64,000 nucleotides of DNA from Actinomycetes bacterium. Lineage in GTDB: Bacteria > Actinomycetota > Thermoleophilia > Gaiellales > Gaiellaceae. Positions 40,223 to 54,442 of the stretch are shown piece by piece. The DNA is taken from the NCBI GenBank assembly GCA_025358355.1, contig JANYJX010000034.1:1-64000 (forward strand), given 5' to 3'. The notes under the pieces are model-generated. The model saw nothing but the letters and a program-made list of their open reading frames with translations, ran no database searches and had not been told where the DNA came from. The translations under genes and the position numbers were made by a program. Position 1 is the first letter of the stretch; every line of letters begins with the position of its first letter.

Positions 40223-42340
40223 CTACGACCTCGCTACGGGGACGCTGACGTTGCCCGCCGCGTCCCAGGCGACCACACGAACATGTGACGCCGGGCCGCG
40301 CCAGCGGACACGAACAACGCCGGCCGCCGCCGCGGTCTGCGTCAACCGCGTCCCATTCACCCTGAGTGTGAGCGTCGCCGGTTTGCTCAACCACACACGC
40401 AGTGGGCGACCCTTGAGGATGCGGACGACGGGCACGCGGGTGTCCGACGCGAACGGGAGCGACACGGTGCTGATCACCCCGCCGGTAGTCGCTTCGATCA
40501 CCGCGGTGTACGTACCGTCGAGAAGCTTGCCCACACGCTTCGAGCCGTCCCAACGGACGACCTGCGGTCCGACCGCGAGCGGATCCGAGTACGGCGTCGC
40601 GACCCACGCTCCGTCGCGAAGGATACGCACGCGAACGTCCGCCGGTGCACCGAGATCGAACCGCACAGTGAGCGAGTCGTTTCGGCCGTCGCCGTTCGGC
40701 GAGAAGATTGCGGGGGTAACCGATGCGGCGCCCAGCGTCCGAGCCACGACGACGGCAACGGTTGCTGATGCGGTCTTTCCGACGGAGTCGGCCGCGTCGA
40801 TCCTGACGCTGTAGGTGCCGTCGGGCAGCCCGCTTCCATCCCAGGCGATCGTGTAGGTGCCGGCCGGCTCGGCAGTCGCGTTCTGCAGCAAGGCGACTGG
40901 TGAGCTTGCCGAGGTGAGCACTGTCACCGCGACGAGCGCCTGCGCAGTCGTCGTATAGGTCAGCGTCGTGCTGTCGGCGATGCCGTCGCCGTTTGGCGAG
41001 ATGGTCTCGGGATCCGCGGCTGCGGCGCTGATCGCGAGCGCGGACCTACCCGCGGCCGCCGCGCCGAGAGCTCCGGTCGCAGGCGTCGCGCCAGCCGTCG
41101 TTATCTGCCAGCGATAGGCGCCCGGCGGAGCCAACGACGCATCCCACGTCCAGTCGACGCCTGCTCCCGTTCCTGCTCCAGCAGCGATCTGAACGCCAGC
41201 GGAGTCGGTCACCGCAACGATCCAAGGCCGCGGCATGGAAAGTCGCGCGCGGAAACGCACCGGCCCGCCCACCTGACCAGTCACAGTCGGCGCATAGATC
41301 TTCGGTGTGCCGATCGCCGCCGCACGGGTCGCCAACGTGTCGAGCAGCGCGTAGAGCGCATTGCCTGGGCACTCGGTCAGGCCCGTGTCGCGATGGCCGG
41401 AGACAGCCCGCAGGAAGACGGGAACGCCAGACGGGAACCGCTCGCTCCCACCCGAGACGACGGTCAGCGTCGAGACCGGGTCGACGTGGGCGATGTCGAG
41501 CCGCCAGGCAAGCGTCTTCGCGAGCGCGTCCTGTGCGGCGGTCGATGGAGCACTAGAGCTGTAGGTGCCTATGAGGGCGATCCCGACCGAGCCCGTGTTG
41601 AAGCCCAGAGCGTGGGCACCGATCACGTTCCGGTCGATGCCGCCGGCGCGCCCCTCGTAGACGGTGCCAAAGCGGTCGACGAGCAAGTTGTAGCCGATGT
41701 CATTCCAGCCGTTTCCTTGCACGTGGTACAGCTCGATCCCGCGGACAACAGCCGCCGCGTCGGCCGGCGAGTACGTGTTGGAGCCAGCCGTGTGATGGAC
41801 GATCGCGAAGCGGATCGTGTCGGCGTACCGAGGCGGCGACTGCACGATTGACTCGTCTGCGCCCCAGCCCGCGCGCGGCACGATGGCTGGCTCTGACGCA
41901 ACCGCAAGCGTCCGGGTTGGTGTCGGCTTGCGGGGGCTGCGAACGAGGAACGCGCGCAGTGCGCTCACCTGCCCGCGCAACCGGTACTCGATCCGGTCGG
42001 ATGGCCCGGCCCACCACGGGTTGCCGAGATGCCAGCCGACACCGAGACGTGCCTCAGCGGTACCAGCGTTCGGCAAGTCCTCTGCCTCCGGCGATGCCGC
42101 GTGCCACGCACTCCAGCCGCCCGAGGTCGAGCGCGTGCGAAACGAGACCGTCCCACGACCGCGCCAGTGCAGGCCTACGAGATCGAAACGCCGCGCCGAC
42201 CCGGCGGCCGCCGCCAGTGTCCGCGCACCGTGCAGCGGAACGTCCAGCACCGTCAGCGACGGGCCCGCGGTTGTCGCTGGAGCGGGCGAAACAACGACCG
42301 CGGCAACGAGCGCAGCGGCGAATGCGAGAGCGGGTTTCAT
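40223..42340 (-). CDS. Secreted PGRP/N-acetylmuramoyl-L-alanine amidase-like protein with Ig-like repeats
   Basis: 705 residues. Signal peptide residues 1-23. The amidase-2/PGRP domain (roughly 150-330) shows IVPRAGWGAD, FAIVHHTAGSNTY, GWNDIGYNLLVDRFGTVYEGR, IGAHALGFNTGSVGIALIG and SGHRDTGLTECPG. In active amidases His, His and Cys bind zinc; HH in VHHTAG, His in GHRDTG and Cys in TECPG correspond, so the Zn site looks complete. Two later modules contain ISPNGDG and FSPNGDGRND, the FlgD-Ig-like repeat signature, followed by a third beta-rich tail. It probably cleaves or binds peptidoglycan outside the cell. Confidence 0.85.
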   Translation of the reverse strand: MKPALAFAAALVAAVVVSPAPATTAGPSLTVLDVPLHGARTLAAAAGSARRFDLVGLHWRGRGTVSFRTRSTSGGWSAWHAASPEAEDLPNAGTAEARLGVGWHLGNPWWAGPSDRIEYRLRGQVSALRAFLVRSPRKPTPTRTLAVASEPAIVPRAGWGADESIVQSPPRYADTIRFAIVHHTAGSNTYSPADAAAVVRGIELYHVQGNGWNDIGYNLLVDRFGTVYEGRAGGIDRNVIGAHALGFNTGSVGIALIGTYSSSAPSTAAQDALAKTLAWRLDIAHVDPVSTLTVVSGGSERFPSGVPVFLRAVSGHRDTGLTECPGNALYALLDTLATRAAAIGTPKIYAPTVTGQVGGPVRFRARLSMPRPWIVAVTDSAGVQIAAGAGTGAGVDWTWDASLAPPGAYRWQITTAGATPATGALGAAAAGRSALAISAAAADPETISPNGDGIADSTTLTYTTTAQALVAVTVLTSASSPVALLQNATAEPAGTYTIAWDGSGLPDGTYSVRIDAADSVGKTASATVAVVVARTLGAASVTPAIFSPNGDGRNDSLTVRFDLGAPADVRVRILRDGAWVATPYSDPLAVGPQVVRWDGSKRVGKLLDGTYTAVIEATTGGVISTVSLPFASDTRVPVVRILKGRPLRVWLSKPATLTLRVNGTRLTQTAAAAGVVRVRWRGPASHVRVVAWDAAGNVSVPVARS

Positions 42341-42343
42341 GGC

Positions 42344-42363
42344 GGCATCTCCAGGGTGATGCC
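42344..42363 (-). promoter_or_regulatory. Hairpin around the ribosome-binding site of the PGRP-domain gene
   Basis: On the minus strand GGCATC and GATGCC form a perfect six-base stem around the eight-base loop ACCCTGGA, four bases before the ATG at 42340. The GGAG of the ribosome-binding site spans the loop and the start of the stem. The structure could tune initiation. Similarity to a known riboswitch was not seen. Confidence 0.35.
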
Positions 42364-42437
42364 CTGAACCTTCGGCGACAAGCCACTTCGTCCTTGCTTG
42401 ATCGAATCCTTACGCCGTCTTCACGGCTGCCACGCGC

Positions 42438-47970
<5,533 letters not shown>

Positions 47971-47971
<1 letters not shown>

Positions 47972-49035
47972 CAGACGACTTCGCGAACTCGGCCGGGAGT
48001 GACCTCGAGCAGCTGCGCCGGCGCGGTCGGGAGCGTCACGGCGTCGGTCGACGTGACGACAGTCTGGCCGAACTCTGCGAGCCTGAGGGCGAGGTGCGCG
48101 CGGCGTGAACCATCGAGCTCCGACAACACGTCGTCGAGCAGGATCAGAGGCAGCACACCGCGGCGATCGCGGAGAACCTCGGCTTCGGCGAGCAGCAGCG
48201 AGAGAACAGCGATTCGCTGCTCTCCTTGCGAGCCGAACGTTCGTAGGTCGCGCGTATCGGCGTTGATCGGCATGTCGTCGAGATGCGGCCCGAGCCCCGT
48301 GAGACCGCGCTCGAGATCGCGATCGAAGCGCGCGTCGAGCTGCGCTCGTGTCGGAGCGTCACTCTCGTACGAGATCCTCGCGTCGAGGAGGCCGAGCTCG
48401 TTCGCACGCTCGGTGAAGAGCGGCCCAAGCAGCGCAACGGCTTCTCGTCGGGCCTGGACCAGAGCGTCGCCGTACTCGACAACCTTCCCCGTCCACGGGT
48501 CGGCAGCGTCGCGGCCCGACAGGCCGGCGGCGATCCGTCGCAGGGCGGCGTTACGCTGGCCGATTGCAGTCAGGTACTCGATGGGGAGAGCGGCTCGAGT
48601 CGGCAGGATGCGGGCGAGCGAGCGGTCGAGGTACGCGCGACGCACGGCCGGCGCCCCTTTGACCAACGCGAGCCGGTCAGGCGTGAAGACGAGCGTTGTA
48701 ATCTCGCGCCGGAGTTGTTCGACCGACTTCAGGCGCGCGCCGTTCAGATCAGCCTGCTTGGCGTCACGCCGGCCTAGCGTCACGTCGATCGTCGTCCCGG
48801 TAGGCCCGCGGTGGCCCTGGAGCGAGATCCGCGAGCGATCGGCGCCCGTGCGGACGAGCTGCGCATCCATCCGCGTCCGAGGCGAGAATCCCTGCGTTCC
48901 GACGTGGAGCGACTCGAGCAGATTCGTCTTCCCGGCCCCGTTTGCGCCGACGACCAGCACAAGCCCCGGTGCCAGGCTCAGCTCTAAAGACTCGTACGAG
49001 CGGAAATCCCGAAGCGTGACCGCGTCAATGATCAG
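47971..49035 (-). CDS. recF: DNA replication and repair protein RecF, apparent CTG start
   Basis: 354 residues if begun at the CTG at 49035. The residues IIDAVTLRDFRSYESLELSL directly follow and match the conserved RecF N-terminus with its start at the same position as in Mycobacterium. The only stop-free codons upstream are CCC GAG. The first canonical start, GTG at 48960, would delete 25 residues including DFRSY and begin at the Walker A strand. Walker A is VGANGAGKTNLLESL; the ABC signature region near the C-terminus reads FGSQGEQRIAVLSLLLAEAE and Walker B PLILLDDVLSELD. It acts with RecO and RecR in gap repair. Tandem repeats cover the start. Confidence 0.9.
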
Positions 49036-49086
49036 CTCGGGTCAACGATCAGCTGGGATCAAGGACAGCTGGCTCGGCGATCAGCC
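49021..49086 (-). repeat. Imperfect 16-17 bp tandem repeat over the recF start
   Basis: Reading on the minus strand, AGCTGATCATTGACGCG (49021-49037), AGCTGATCGTTGACCCG (49038-49054) and AGCTGTCCTTGATCCC (49055-49070) are adjacent related copies, and GGCTGATCGCCGAGCC (49071-49086), spanning the dnaN stop, is a weaker fourth. The unit length is not a multiple of three, so a copy-number change shifts the frame. The recF CTG start lies in the first copy. Confidence 0.7.
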
Positions 49087-50214
49087 GGCGAGCCGGATTG
49101 GCATGATCAGATACCAGAACGCGTCGCCGTCGGCCGTGATCAAGCCTGGGCGAAGCGGGTTGATCAGCTTGAACGAGATCTCGTCCGTCGTCACCGACTC
49201 GAGGCCCTCGCGGAGGAAGTCGGCATTGAAGCCGATCTCGATCGGCTCTCCTGCGTAGGCGATCGGCAGTGTTTCGCGCGTCTCGCCGATGTCCTGCGAC
49301 TGAGCCGAGATCGTCAGCTCGCCTTCCGCAAAGCGGAGCCGTAGCGGTGAGTTCCGCTGCGCGAAAACAGCCGCGCGGCGCACGACCTCGAGCAGCTCGA
49401 CGCGCGGCAGTGCCAACTCGGCTTCGAACGACTCCGGGCGCAGCTTCTTGACATCGGGGAACTGCCCGTCGATCCGGCGGGTTGTTAGCCAGACATCGGC
49501 GACATGGAACACAACGTGGTTCTCCTCGACCGCGACTTCGATCGCGTCGCTGCCGGCGGCGATCCTGTGTAGCTCGGCGAGCGCGCGGGCGGGGATGATC
49601 GCCTCGAGCTCTGGGCCGGGCTGGCTGAGCGTTGTCTCCTTCACGGACATCCGGTAGGAGTCGGTTGCAGCCATGACGAGCGATGTGCCTTCGAAGCGAA
49701 CGAGGATCCCGGTTAGCACCGGGCGAGACTCGTCTTTCGACGCGGCCCGCGAGACGCGCTCGATCGTGTCGAGGAACGCGGGCGTGTCGAGGGTGGTCAG
49801 CGCGCCGGAGATCGCGGGCAACTTTGGAAAGTCCTCCGCGGCGTAGATGTTGAGCCGTGACGAGTACGAGCCTGAGGTCACGTTGAGGCTGCCGTCTTGT
49901 TCCTCGAGAACGACCTCGCCGGCCGGGAGCAGGCGCACAATGTCGGCGAGTAACTTTGCGGGGACGACAACCCCGCCGCTACCGGTCATAGTCCCGGCCA
50001 GATTAGTGCGCAGCGAAAGCTCCATGTCTGTCGCGGCGAGCTCCAGTTTGCCCTCGCTCGAACTAAGACGGATACCCGACAGGACCTGCACCGAACTACG
50101 CGTCGAAACGGCGCGACTCACGATTGAGATCCGCGATACCAACTCGTCCTTGTCGCAGACGATCCGCAAGTCGTTGGTGGCGACTGCTGTCTCTGTGTCT
50201 GTTGTTTCCATCAT
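49081..50214 (-). CDS. dnaN: DNA polymerase III sliding clamp (beta subunit)
   Basis: 377 residues in the three-domain clamp fold. DLRIVCDKDELVSRISIVSRAVS opens domain I, SGIRLSSSEGKLELAATDMELSL is typical, and domain III ends with the YLIMPIRL strand that forms the partner-peptide pocket. Start ATG-ATG at 50214, with AAGGAAC upstream. It is between dnaA and recF as usual. Confidence 0.95.
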   Translation of the reverse strand: MMETTDTETAVATNDLRIVCDKDELVSRISIVSRAVSTRSSVQVLSGIRLSSSEGKLELAATDMELSLRTNLAGTMTGSGGVVVPAKLLADIVRLLPAGEVVLEEQDGSLNVTSGSYSSRLNIYAAEDFPKLPAISGALTTLDTPAFLDTIERVSRAASKDESRPVLTGILVRFEGTSLVMAATDSYRMSVKETTLSQPGPELEAIIPARALAELHRIAAGSDAIEVAVEENHVVFHVADVWLTTRRIDGQFPDVKKLRPESFEAELALPRVELLEVVRRAAVFAQRNSPLRLRFAEGELTISAQSQDIGETRETLPIAYAGEPIEIGFNADFLREGLESVTTDEISFKLINPLRPGLITADGDAFWYLIMPIRLAG

Positions 50215-50374
50215 CTTGTAAGAAGTTCCTTTGTAGTGCTTATAGGCAGTGTGGATGATGGGGAAGACGTTGCTCGTCCCAGGTAATCACACGGTTTACC
50301 CCAGTGGGTCCTTCCGTGGACAAATGGGACAGGTCCCACAACGTCATGCGCGAACAAGACATGGTTTCCACTGT
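50215..50374. other. dnaA-dnaN intergenic region with DnaA-box-like sites
   Basis: 160 bp without a gene. TGTGGATGA (50250-50258, complement TCATCCACA) and CGTGGACAA (50315-50323, complement TTGTCCACG) each differ by one base from TTATCCACA or TTGTCCACA. In many actinobacteria oriC lies between dnaA and dnaN, but there it is much longer. It should also hold the dnaN promoter, which I cannot place. Confidence 0.4.
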
Positions 50375-51766
50375 TCACTTGACTTGTTTGAGTCGCGCGG
50401 TCAGTTCTTGCACAAGGTTGTACACAGTCCGATCCTCGTTGATTAGGCGCGTGATCTTGGTTGTCGCATGGATTACGGTGGTGTGGTCGCGCCCGCCGAA
50501 CTCCTTGCCAATCTTTGGAAGAGACGAATCTGTGAGCTCGCGCGAGAGGTACATTGCGACCTGGCGCGGGTAGGCGACGGCTTGCGAGCGACGCGGGCTG
50601 ACGAGCTCGGCAACGCTCAAACTGAACCGCTCAGACACAGTCTCCTGGATCTTTGTGATTGTGACCGCCGGGACATTTCCGCCGTCGGGGAAGAGGTCGC
50701 GGAGAACCTGTTCGGCTAGCTCAACGGTAAGCGGTAGACCAGTCAGCGACGAGAACGCGACAACCCGTGTGACCGCACCTTCTAGCTCGCGGATGTTCGT
50801 CGACACGCGGCTTGCAATGAAGCTGAGGATCTCGGGGTCGTCGATTGCGATCGCGTCTGTCGTGACTTTCTTGCGCAGGATCGCGATCCGTGTTTCGAGG
50901 TCGGGAGCCTGGATGTCAGTCAGCAAACCCCACTCGAACCGCGATCGCAACCGCGCCTCCAAGGTTGCGATCTCCTTTGGCGGGCGGTCTGACGAGATGA
51001 CGATCTGGCGTCCGGCCTCGTAGAGCGAGTTGAAGGTGTGGAAGAACTCCTCCTGGATCCGCTCCTTGCCCTCGAAGAACTGGATGTCGTCGATGAGCAA
51101 GACGTCATAGGTGCGATAGCGCTGTTTGAAGCCCTCGATGCGCTTGTCGCGGAGCGAGTTGATGAAGTCGTTCATAAACGTCTCGCTCGTCACGTAGCGC
51201 GTCGTGAGACCCCGCGAGTGCTGGTTGACGTACGCGCCGATTGCTTGCAGTAGGTGCGTCTTGCCGAGACCGGTGCCGCCGTAGATGAAGAGCGGGTTGT
51301 ACGCCTGGGCCGGCGCTTCCGCGACCGCGAGCGCGGCGGCGTGAGCGAAGCGATTCGACGAGCCGATGACGAACAGGTCAAAGGTGTACTTCGGATTCGT
51401 GCCGACGACATCGCTTTGGGCGCGCTCGGCCGGCTCCGCGACAGCCGGTGGTGCGGCGCCGTCGAGGTCGAGCTGCTCGACTCGTTCATCACGCGCGACC
51501 TGTGCGTCGCGAACGCTGAACGCGATCCGGAACTCGCGCCCGGTGACCTCGGTGACGCTCGAGCGCAGAAAACCGAGGAAGTGCTCCTCGATCCATTCGC
51601 GCGTGAAGTCGTTCGGTACGACGATCGCAAAGACGCCGTCTCCGAGCTCACCCGCCTCTGCTTGCCCGAACCACGTCTGGTACGTCGTCTCGTTGAGGGT
51701 GTCTCTGAGCTTGCCGGAGACCTCGGTCCACAGGTGCTCGGCGGTCAACTCTGTTACGGGCTGCAA
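50375..51766 (-). CDS. dnaA: Chromosomal replication initiator DnaA
   Basis: 463 residues from a TTG with AGGAG upstream. Domain I is [21 protein letters not shown]; domain II is a short acidic/Ala-Pro linker. The AAA+ domain begins [17 protein letters not shown] with Walker [10 protein letters not shown] and Walker [10 protein letters not shown]; the arginine finger segment follows. Domain IV ends with the DnaA-box recognition motif [11 protein letters not shown]. It initiates replication by melting oriC. Confidence 0.95.
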   Translation of the reverse strand: MQPVTELTAEHLWTEVSGKLRDTLNETTYQTWFGQAEAGELGDGVFAIVVPNDFTREWIEEHFLGFLRSSVTEVTGREFRIAFSVRDAQVARDERVEQLDLDGAAPPAVAEPAERAQSDVVGTNPKYTFDLFVIGSSNRFAHAAALAVAEAPAQAYNPLFIYGGTGLGKTHLLQAIGAYVNQHSRGLTTRYVTSETFMNDFINSLRDKRIEGFKQRYRTYDVLLIDDIQFFEGKERIQEEFFHTFNSLYEAGRQIVISSDRPPKEIATLEARLRSRFEWGLLTDIQAPDLETRIAILRKKVTTDAIAIDDPEILSFIASRVSTNIRELEGAVTRVVAFSSLTGLPLTVELAEQVLRDLFPDGGNVPAVTITKIQETVSERFSLSVAELVSPRRSQAVAYPRQVAMYLSRELTDSSLPKIGKEFGGRDHTTVIHATTKITRLINEDRTVYNLVQELTARLKQVK

Positions 51767-51903
51767 CCGGCTCAGGGCTCCTCTCTGTCCATGGCGAGGG
51801 CCACGGGGAAGGGGCGAGCATAGCAGCGTCTCAATGACGTCTCAACGGCCTTCGCTGACGTGTCCCTTCCCTTAAAAACAACTGGTTTGCAGGGGAAAAA
51901 CGA

Positions 51904-51935
51904 CTCTCCACACGATTGTCCACACCTGTGGATAT
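51904..51935. other. Cluster of DnaA-box-like nonamers
   Basis: CTCTCCACA (51904-51912), TTGTCCACA (51916-51924, identical to the box common in Streptomyces) and TGTGGATAT (51927-51935, complement ATATCCACA) follow one another in opposite orientations. The spacing is tight, typical of origin or dnaA autoregulation sites. Confidence 0.6.
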
Positions 51936-52044
51936 CGCGCTCAGCGCCGCTCGCGTGGGCAACAGCCGCGTCCCGTGTGCAGCCCTTTCGCCCGTAAGCC
52001 TTCGCTCCTCGCCTGTGGAAAAGGCGGTGTGCGGAGTCGATCGT

Positions 52045-52050
52045 TATACT
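52045..52050 (+). promoter_or_regulatory. Putative -10 box of the rpmH operon
   Basis: TATACT in TCGTTATACTGCC lies 80 bases upstream of the rpmH ATG and fits the actinobacterial TAnnnT -10 pattern. The matching -35 element is not clear. The long leader that would result is common for rpmH. Confidence 0.4.
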
Positions 52051-52129
52051 GCCGCCTCGCGTGTGGCGCCCAGGCTATCCTGAGATCCGCCCCACGCTTG
52101 CGACGTATCCAAGCCGCTGACCTAGAACT

Positions 52130-52264
52130 ATGAAACGCACCTACCAGCCAAACGTCCGCCGCCGCAAGCGCAAGCACGGTTTCCGTGCGCGCATGTCGAC
52201 CCGCGCAGGGCAGGCGATCCTGAAGCGCCGTCGTGCGAAGGGCCGCAAGCGGCTTTCGGCCTGA
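52130..52264 (+). CDS. rpmH: 50S ribosomal protein L34
   Basis: 44 residues, the standard length. [18 protein letters not shown], then [20 protein letters not shown] is the L34 consensus almost residue for residue. A short, basic protein of the large subunit. It heads the conserved rpmH-rnpA-yidD-yidC order on the right side of the origin. Its reading frame ends 43 bases before the rnpA start. Confidence 0.96.
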   Translation: MKRTYQPNVRRRKRKHGFRARMSTRAGQAILKRRRAKGRKRLSA

Positions 52265-52307
52265 GCAGTTCGCCGAAGCCGGACCGTCAGAGCTGGAGGT
52301 CGCTTCC

Positions 52308-52658
52308 GTGCATCGCAGGTACCGCCTTTCTCGCAGTCGCGACTTCGATGCCGTCTATCGGCGAGGTCGTTCGGTGTCGACGCGCTACTTGACACTGCAT
52401 TGGTTCCCACGCGAGGACGACCCTGAGAGCGAGCCTCGCCTGGGCCTTGCGGTTCCGAAGGCGGTCGGAAACTCGGTCACGCGAAACAGGCTGAAGCGCC
52501 AGCTTCGCGAGACGTGGAGCGAGCTCGGATCGGCGGTCTCACCCGGCTGCGACTACGTCCTCGTCGTCCGACAGGGGTTGGCCGAGCCCGCCGAGACCCG
52601 CGACCACGCGTGGCTCGCCGAGCAGGTCAGCGACGTGCTCGGCAAGGCGGCGGCATGA
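52308..52658 (+). CDS. rnpA: Ribonuclease P protein component
   Basis: 116 residues from a GTG with GGAGGT seven bases upstream. The motif YRLSRSRDFDAVYRRGRSV opens the protein, and the RNR signature appears as SVTRNRLKRQLRE. It helps the RNase P RNA bind pre-tRNA. The start is set by the ribosome-binding site; an upstream in-frame extension overlaps rpmH and does not fit the family. It overlaps yidD as ATGA. Confidence 0.93.
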   Translation: MHRRYRLSRSRDFDAVYRRGRSVSTRYLTLHWFPREDDPESEPRLGLAVPKAVGNSVTRNRLKRQLRETWSELGSAVSPGCDYVLVVRQGLAEPAETRDHAWLAEQVSDVLGKAAA

Positions 52659-52900
52659 AGATCATCGGCATCGGCCTTGTGTACACGTGGCGCTACAGCT
52701 TTGGGCTGCTAACCCCCGCGGGAACCTGCAAGTACCACCCGTCGTGCTCGGAGTACGCGATCGCCGCGTTCCGGGCACATGGGCTTTTCAAGGGCGCTGC
52801 GATGGCCGGCTGGCGACTTGCGCGCTGCAACCCGTGGAGCCACGGCGGCGTCGACTACGCCGCTGTTGACTGTGTCGCGAAGGAGTCGCGTTCAGCATGA
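52655..52900 (+). CDS. yidD: YidD membrane protein insertion efficiency factor
   Basis: 81 residues, typical. YTWRYSFGLLTPAGTCKYHPSCSEYAIAA begins with the CKYHPSCS signature, then GLFKGAAMAGWRLARCNPW. A membrane-associated small protein acting with YidC. ATG overlaps the rnpA stop, and its own stop overlaps the yidC ATG. Confidence 0.92.
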   Translation: MKIIGIGLVYTWRYSFGLLTPAGTCKYHPSCSEYAIAAFRAHGLFKGAAMAGWRLARCNPWSHGGVDYAAVDCVAKESRSA

Positions 52901-53745
52901 CGGCCGGCATCACCAACATCCTCGACCCGCTGGAGAACATCCTTCGCCACGTCCTGGTCTGGCTGCACGAGTCGGCCGGGTTCTCGTGGGCGTGGTCGAT
53001 CGTCGTGCTGACGATCCTCGTCCGCATCCTGCTCGTGCCGCTAATGGTGCGGCAGATCCACTCGATGCAGGGTCTCCAGGTGCACGCGCCGGAGATGAAG
53101 GTGATCCAGCAGAAGTGGAAGCACGACAAGCAGCGCCAGAACGAAGAGCTGATGAAGTTTTACAAGGAGAACAAGATCAACCCGGCCGCGTCGTGCCTGC
53201 CGCTTGTTGCGCAGTTCCCGGTCTTCATCTCGCTGTATCTCGTGCTCAAGCACTTCACCAGCAAAGGCGGCGTGCTCGACACGTACGGCGGCTCCGTCGA
53301 CTGGCTACACCTCGTAAAGATCACCGCCCACGTCAATGTCGGCTGGGGCCCGCTGTTGCTCGTGATCTACGTTGCTAGCCAGCTCTCGTCGTCGTGGTTC
53401 ATGTCGACGACGATGCAAGGCGCGCAGCGCTGGATGATGATGATTCTGCCGGTCGCCTTCGTCCCGTTCTTGATCCGGTTCCCGTCCGGCCTGATGATCT
53501 ACTGGCTGACCACCAACCTGTGGACTACAGGCCAGGGTGTGATCACCCGCCGGCTCGTGCCGAAGCCCGAACCGCCGCCGAAGCGGAGCTCGCGGACGCC
53601 AGCTGCCGACGCGCCGGAACCACCACCACCTGCTGCTAATGGCAAAGCTGTCTCCAAGCCGAAGCCGTCCGCGGGCAACGGCGGCAAGCCGATCGCCGGC
53701 CCGCCCCGCCGAGTGAAACGGAAAAAGGGCGGCCACGGGCGATGA
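52897..53745 (+). CDS. yidC: YidC/Oxa1-family membrane protein insertase
   Basis: 282 residues with five hydrophobic helices. SWAWSIVVLTILVRILLVPL is the first core helix, with the Arg in VRILLVPL that forms the hydrophilic groove. A charged cytoplasmic hairpin (QQKWKHDKQRQNEELMKFYKE) follows and then INPAASCLPLVAQFPVFISL. The C-terminal 60 residues are proline- and lysine-rich (PPRRVKRKKGGHG), a basic tail that may bind ribosomes. No lipoprotein Cys is present. Confidence 0.93.
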   Translation: MTAGITNILDPLENILRHVLVWLHESAGFSWAWSIVVLTILVRILLVPLMVRQIHSMQGLQVHAPEMKVIQQKWKHDKQRQNEELMKFYKENKINPAASCLPLVAQFPVFISLYLVLKHFTSKGGVLDTYGGSVDWLHLVKITAHVNVGWGPLLLVIYVASQLSSSWFMSTTMQGAQRWMMMILPVAFVPFLIRFPSGLMIYWLTTNLWTTGQGVITRRLVPKPEPPPKRSSRTPAADAPEPPPPAANGKAVSKPKPSAGNGGKPIAGPPRRVKRKKGGHGR

Positions 53746-54437
53746 GCGACGTTGTCGTCGAGGGATCGGGCGAGACGGTCGGCGAGGCGAAGTGGGCGGC
53801 CCTGCGAGATCTCGAACGGCTCGTCCCCGGTCTCGACCGCGAGTCGGTGCGCTTCGAAGTCGTCACGGAAGGTGAGCGCGGGTTGCTCGGTGTTGGCTAT
53901 ATGCCTGCCCGCGTGATGGCCGCCGCGGCAGCACCGGTAGCAGCGGCTGTCGCGCCGCCGGAGCCGCACTCCGAGGATCTCGGCGACGACGAGTCGGCGG
54001 TCCGCGAGCTTCTGGGGCGAACTGTCGCGGCGATCTCCGCCAGCTGCACCGTGACGATTACAGCGACCGACGAACAGCTCGTCGCAACGCTCGCCGGCCC
54101 CGATCTCGGATTGCTGATCGGCCGCCATGGCCAGACGATCGACGCGCTGCAATACCTCGCAAACGCGCTCGCCTATCGTCGCGGCTCGGAGCGCCGTGTT
54201 GTGGTGGACGCTGCGGGGTACCGGGATCGGCGTGAGACGGCGCTGCACGCGATGGCGCAGCGAACGGCAGAACGGGCGTCGGCGACAGGCTCAGCCGTGG
54301 CCCTCGAGCCAATGACCGCCGTAGAGCGCAAGGTCGTCCACGAGTTCCTCAAGGACGACCCCGAGGTCGAGACCGTAAGCGAGGGCAGCGAGCCGAACCG
54401 CTACGTCGTTGTCTTGCCACGCCGTTCCGTTGACTGA
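53742..54437 (+). CDS. khpB: KhpB/Jag RNA-binding protein
   Basis: 231 residues: N-terminal Jag domain (VVVEGSGETVGEAKWAALRDL, FEVVTEGERGLLGVGYMPARV), a KH domain (LIGRHGQTIDALQYLANALAYR) and a C-terminal R3H domain (EPMTAVERKVVHEFLKDDPEV). The RNA-binding protein is coupled by ATGA to yidC, and rsmG follows, as in most Gram-positive genomes. It usually partners KhpA in sRNA and cell-wall regulation. Confidence 0.92.
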   Translation: MSDVVVEGSGETVGEAKWAALRDLERLVPGLDRESVRFEVVTEGERGLLGVGYMPARVMAAAAAPVAAAVAPPEPHSEDLGDDESAVRELLGRTVAAISASCTVTITATDEQLVATLAGPDLGLLIGRHGQTIDALQYLANALAYRRGSERRVVVDAAGYRDRRETALHAMAQRTAERASATGSAVALEPMTAVERKVVHEFLKDDPEVETVSEGSEPNRYVVVLPRRSVD

Positions 54438-54442
54438 CCGGG

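Larger units (their letters stand above)
51767..52129. other. rpmH-dnaA intergenic region, candidate oriC
   Basis: A 363 bp divergent gap with no gene. It contains an AT-rich tract (51866-51900, with CTTAAAAACAAC and GGGGAAAAA), a cluster of DnaA-box-like nonamers at 51904-51935, a further one at 52014-52022 (TGTGGAAAA, complement TTTTCCACA), and the rpmH promoter. The gene directions on both sides diverge from here. Either this gap, the dnaA-dnaN gap, or both act as oriC; the sequence alone does not decide. Confidence 0.55.

Noticed and set aside
42414-42427. GCCGT-CTTC-ACGGC hairpin after gyrA as terminator
   Set aside because: The stem is only five bases with no T-run after it on the minus strand; too weak to list.
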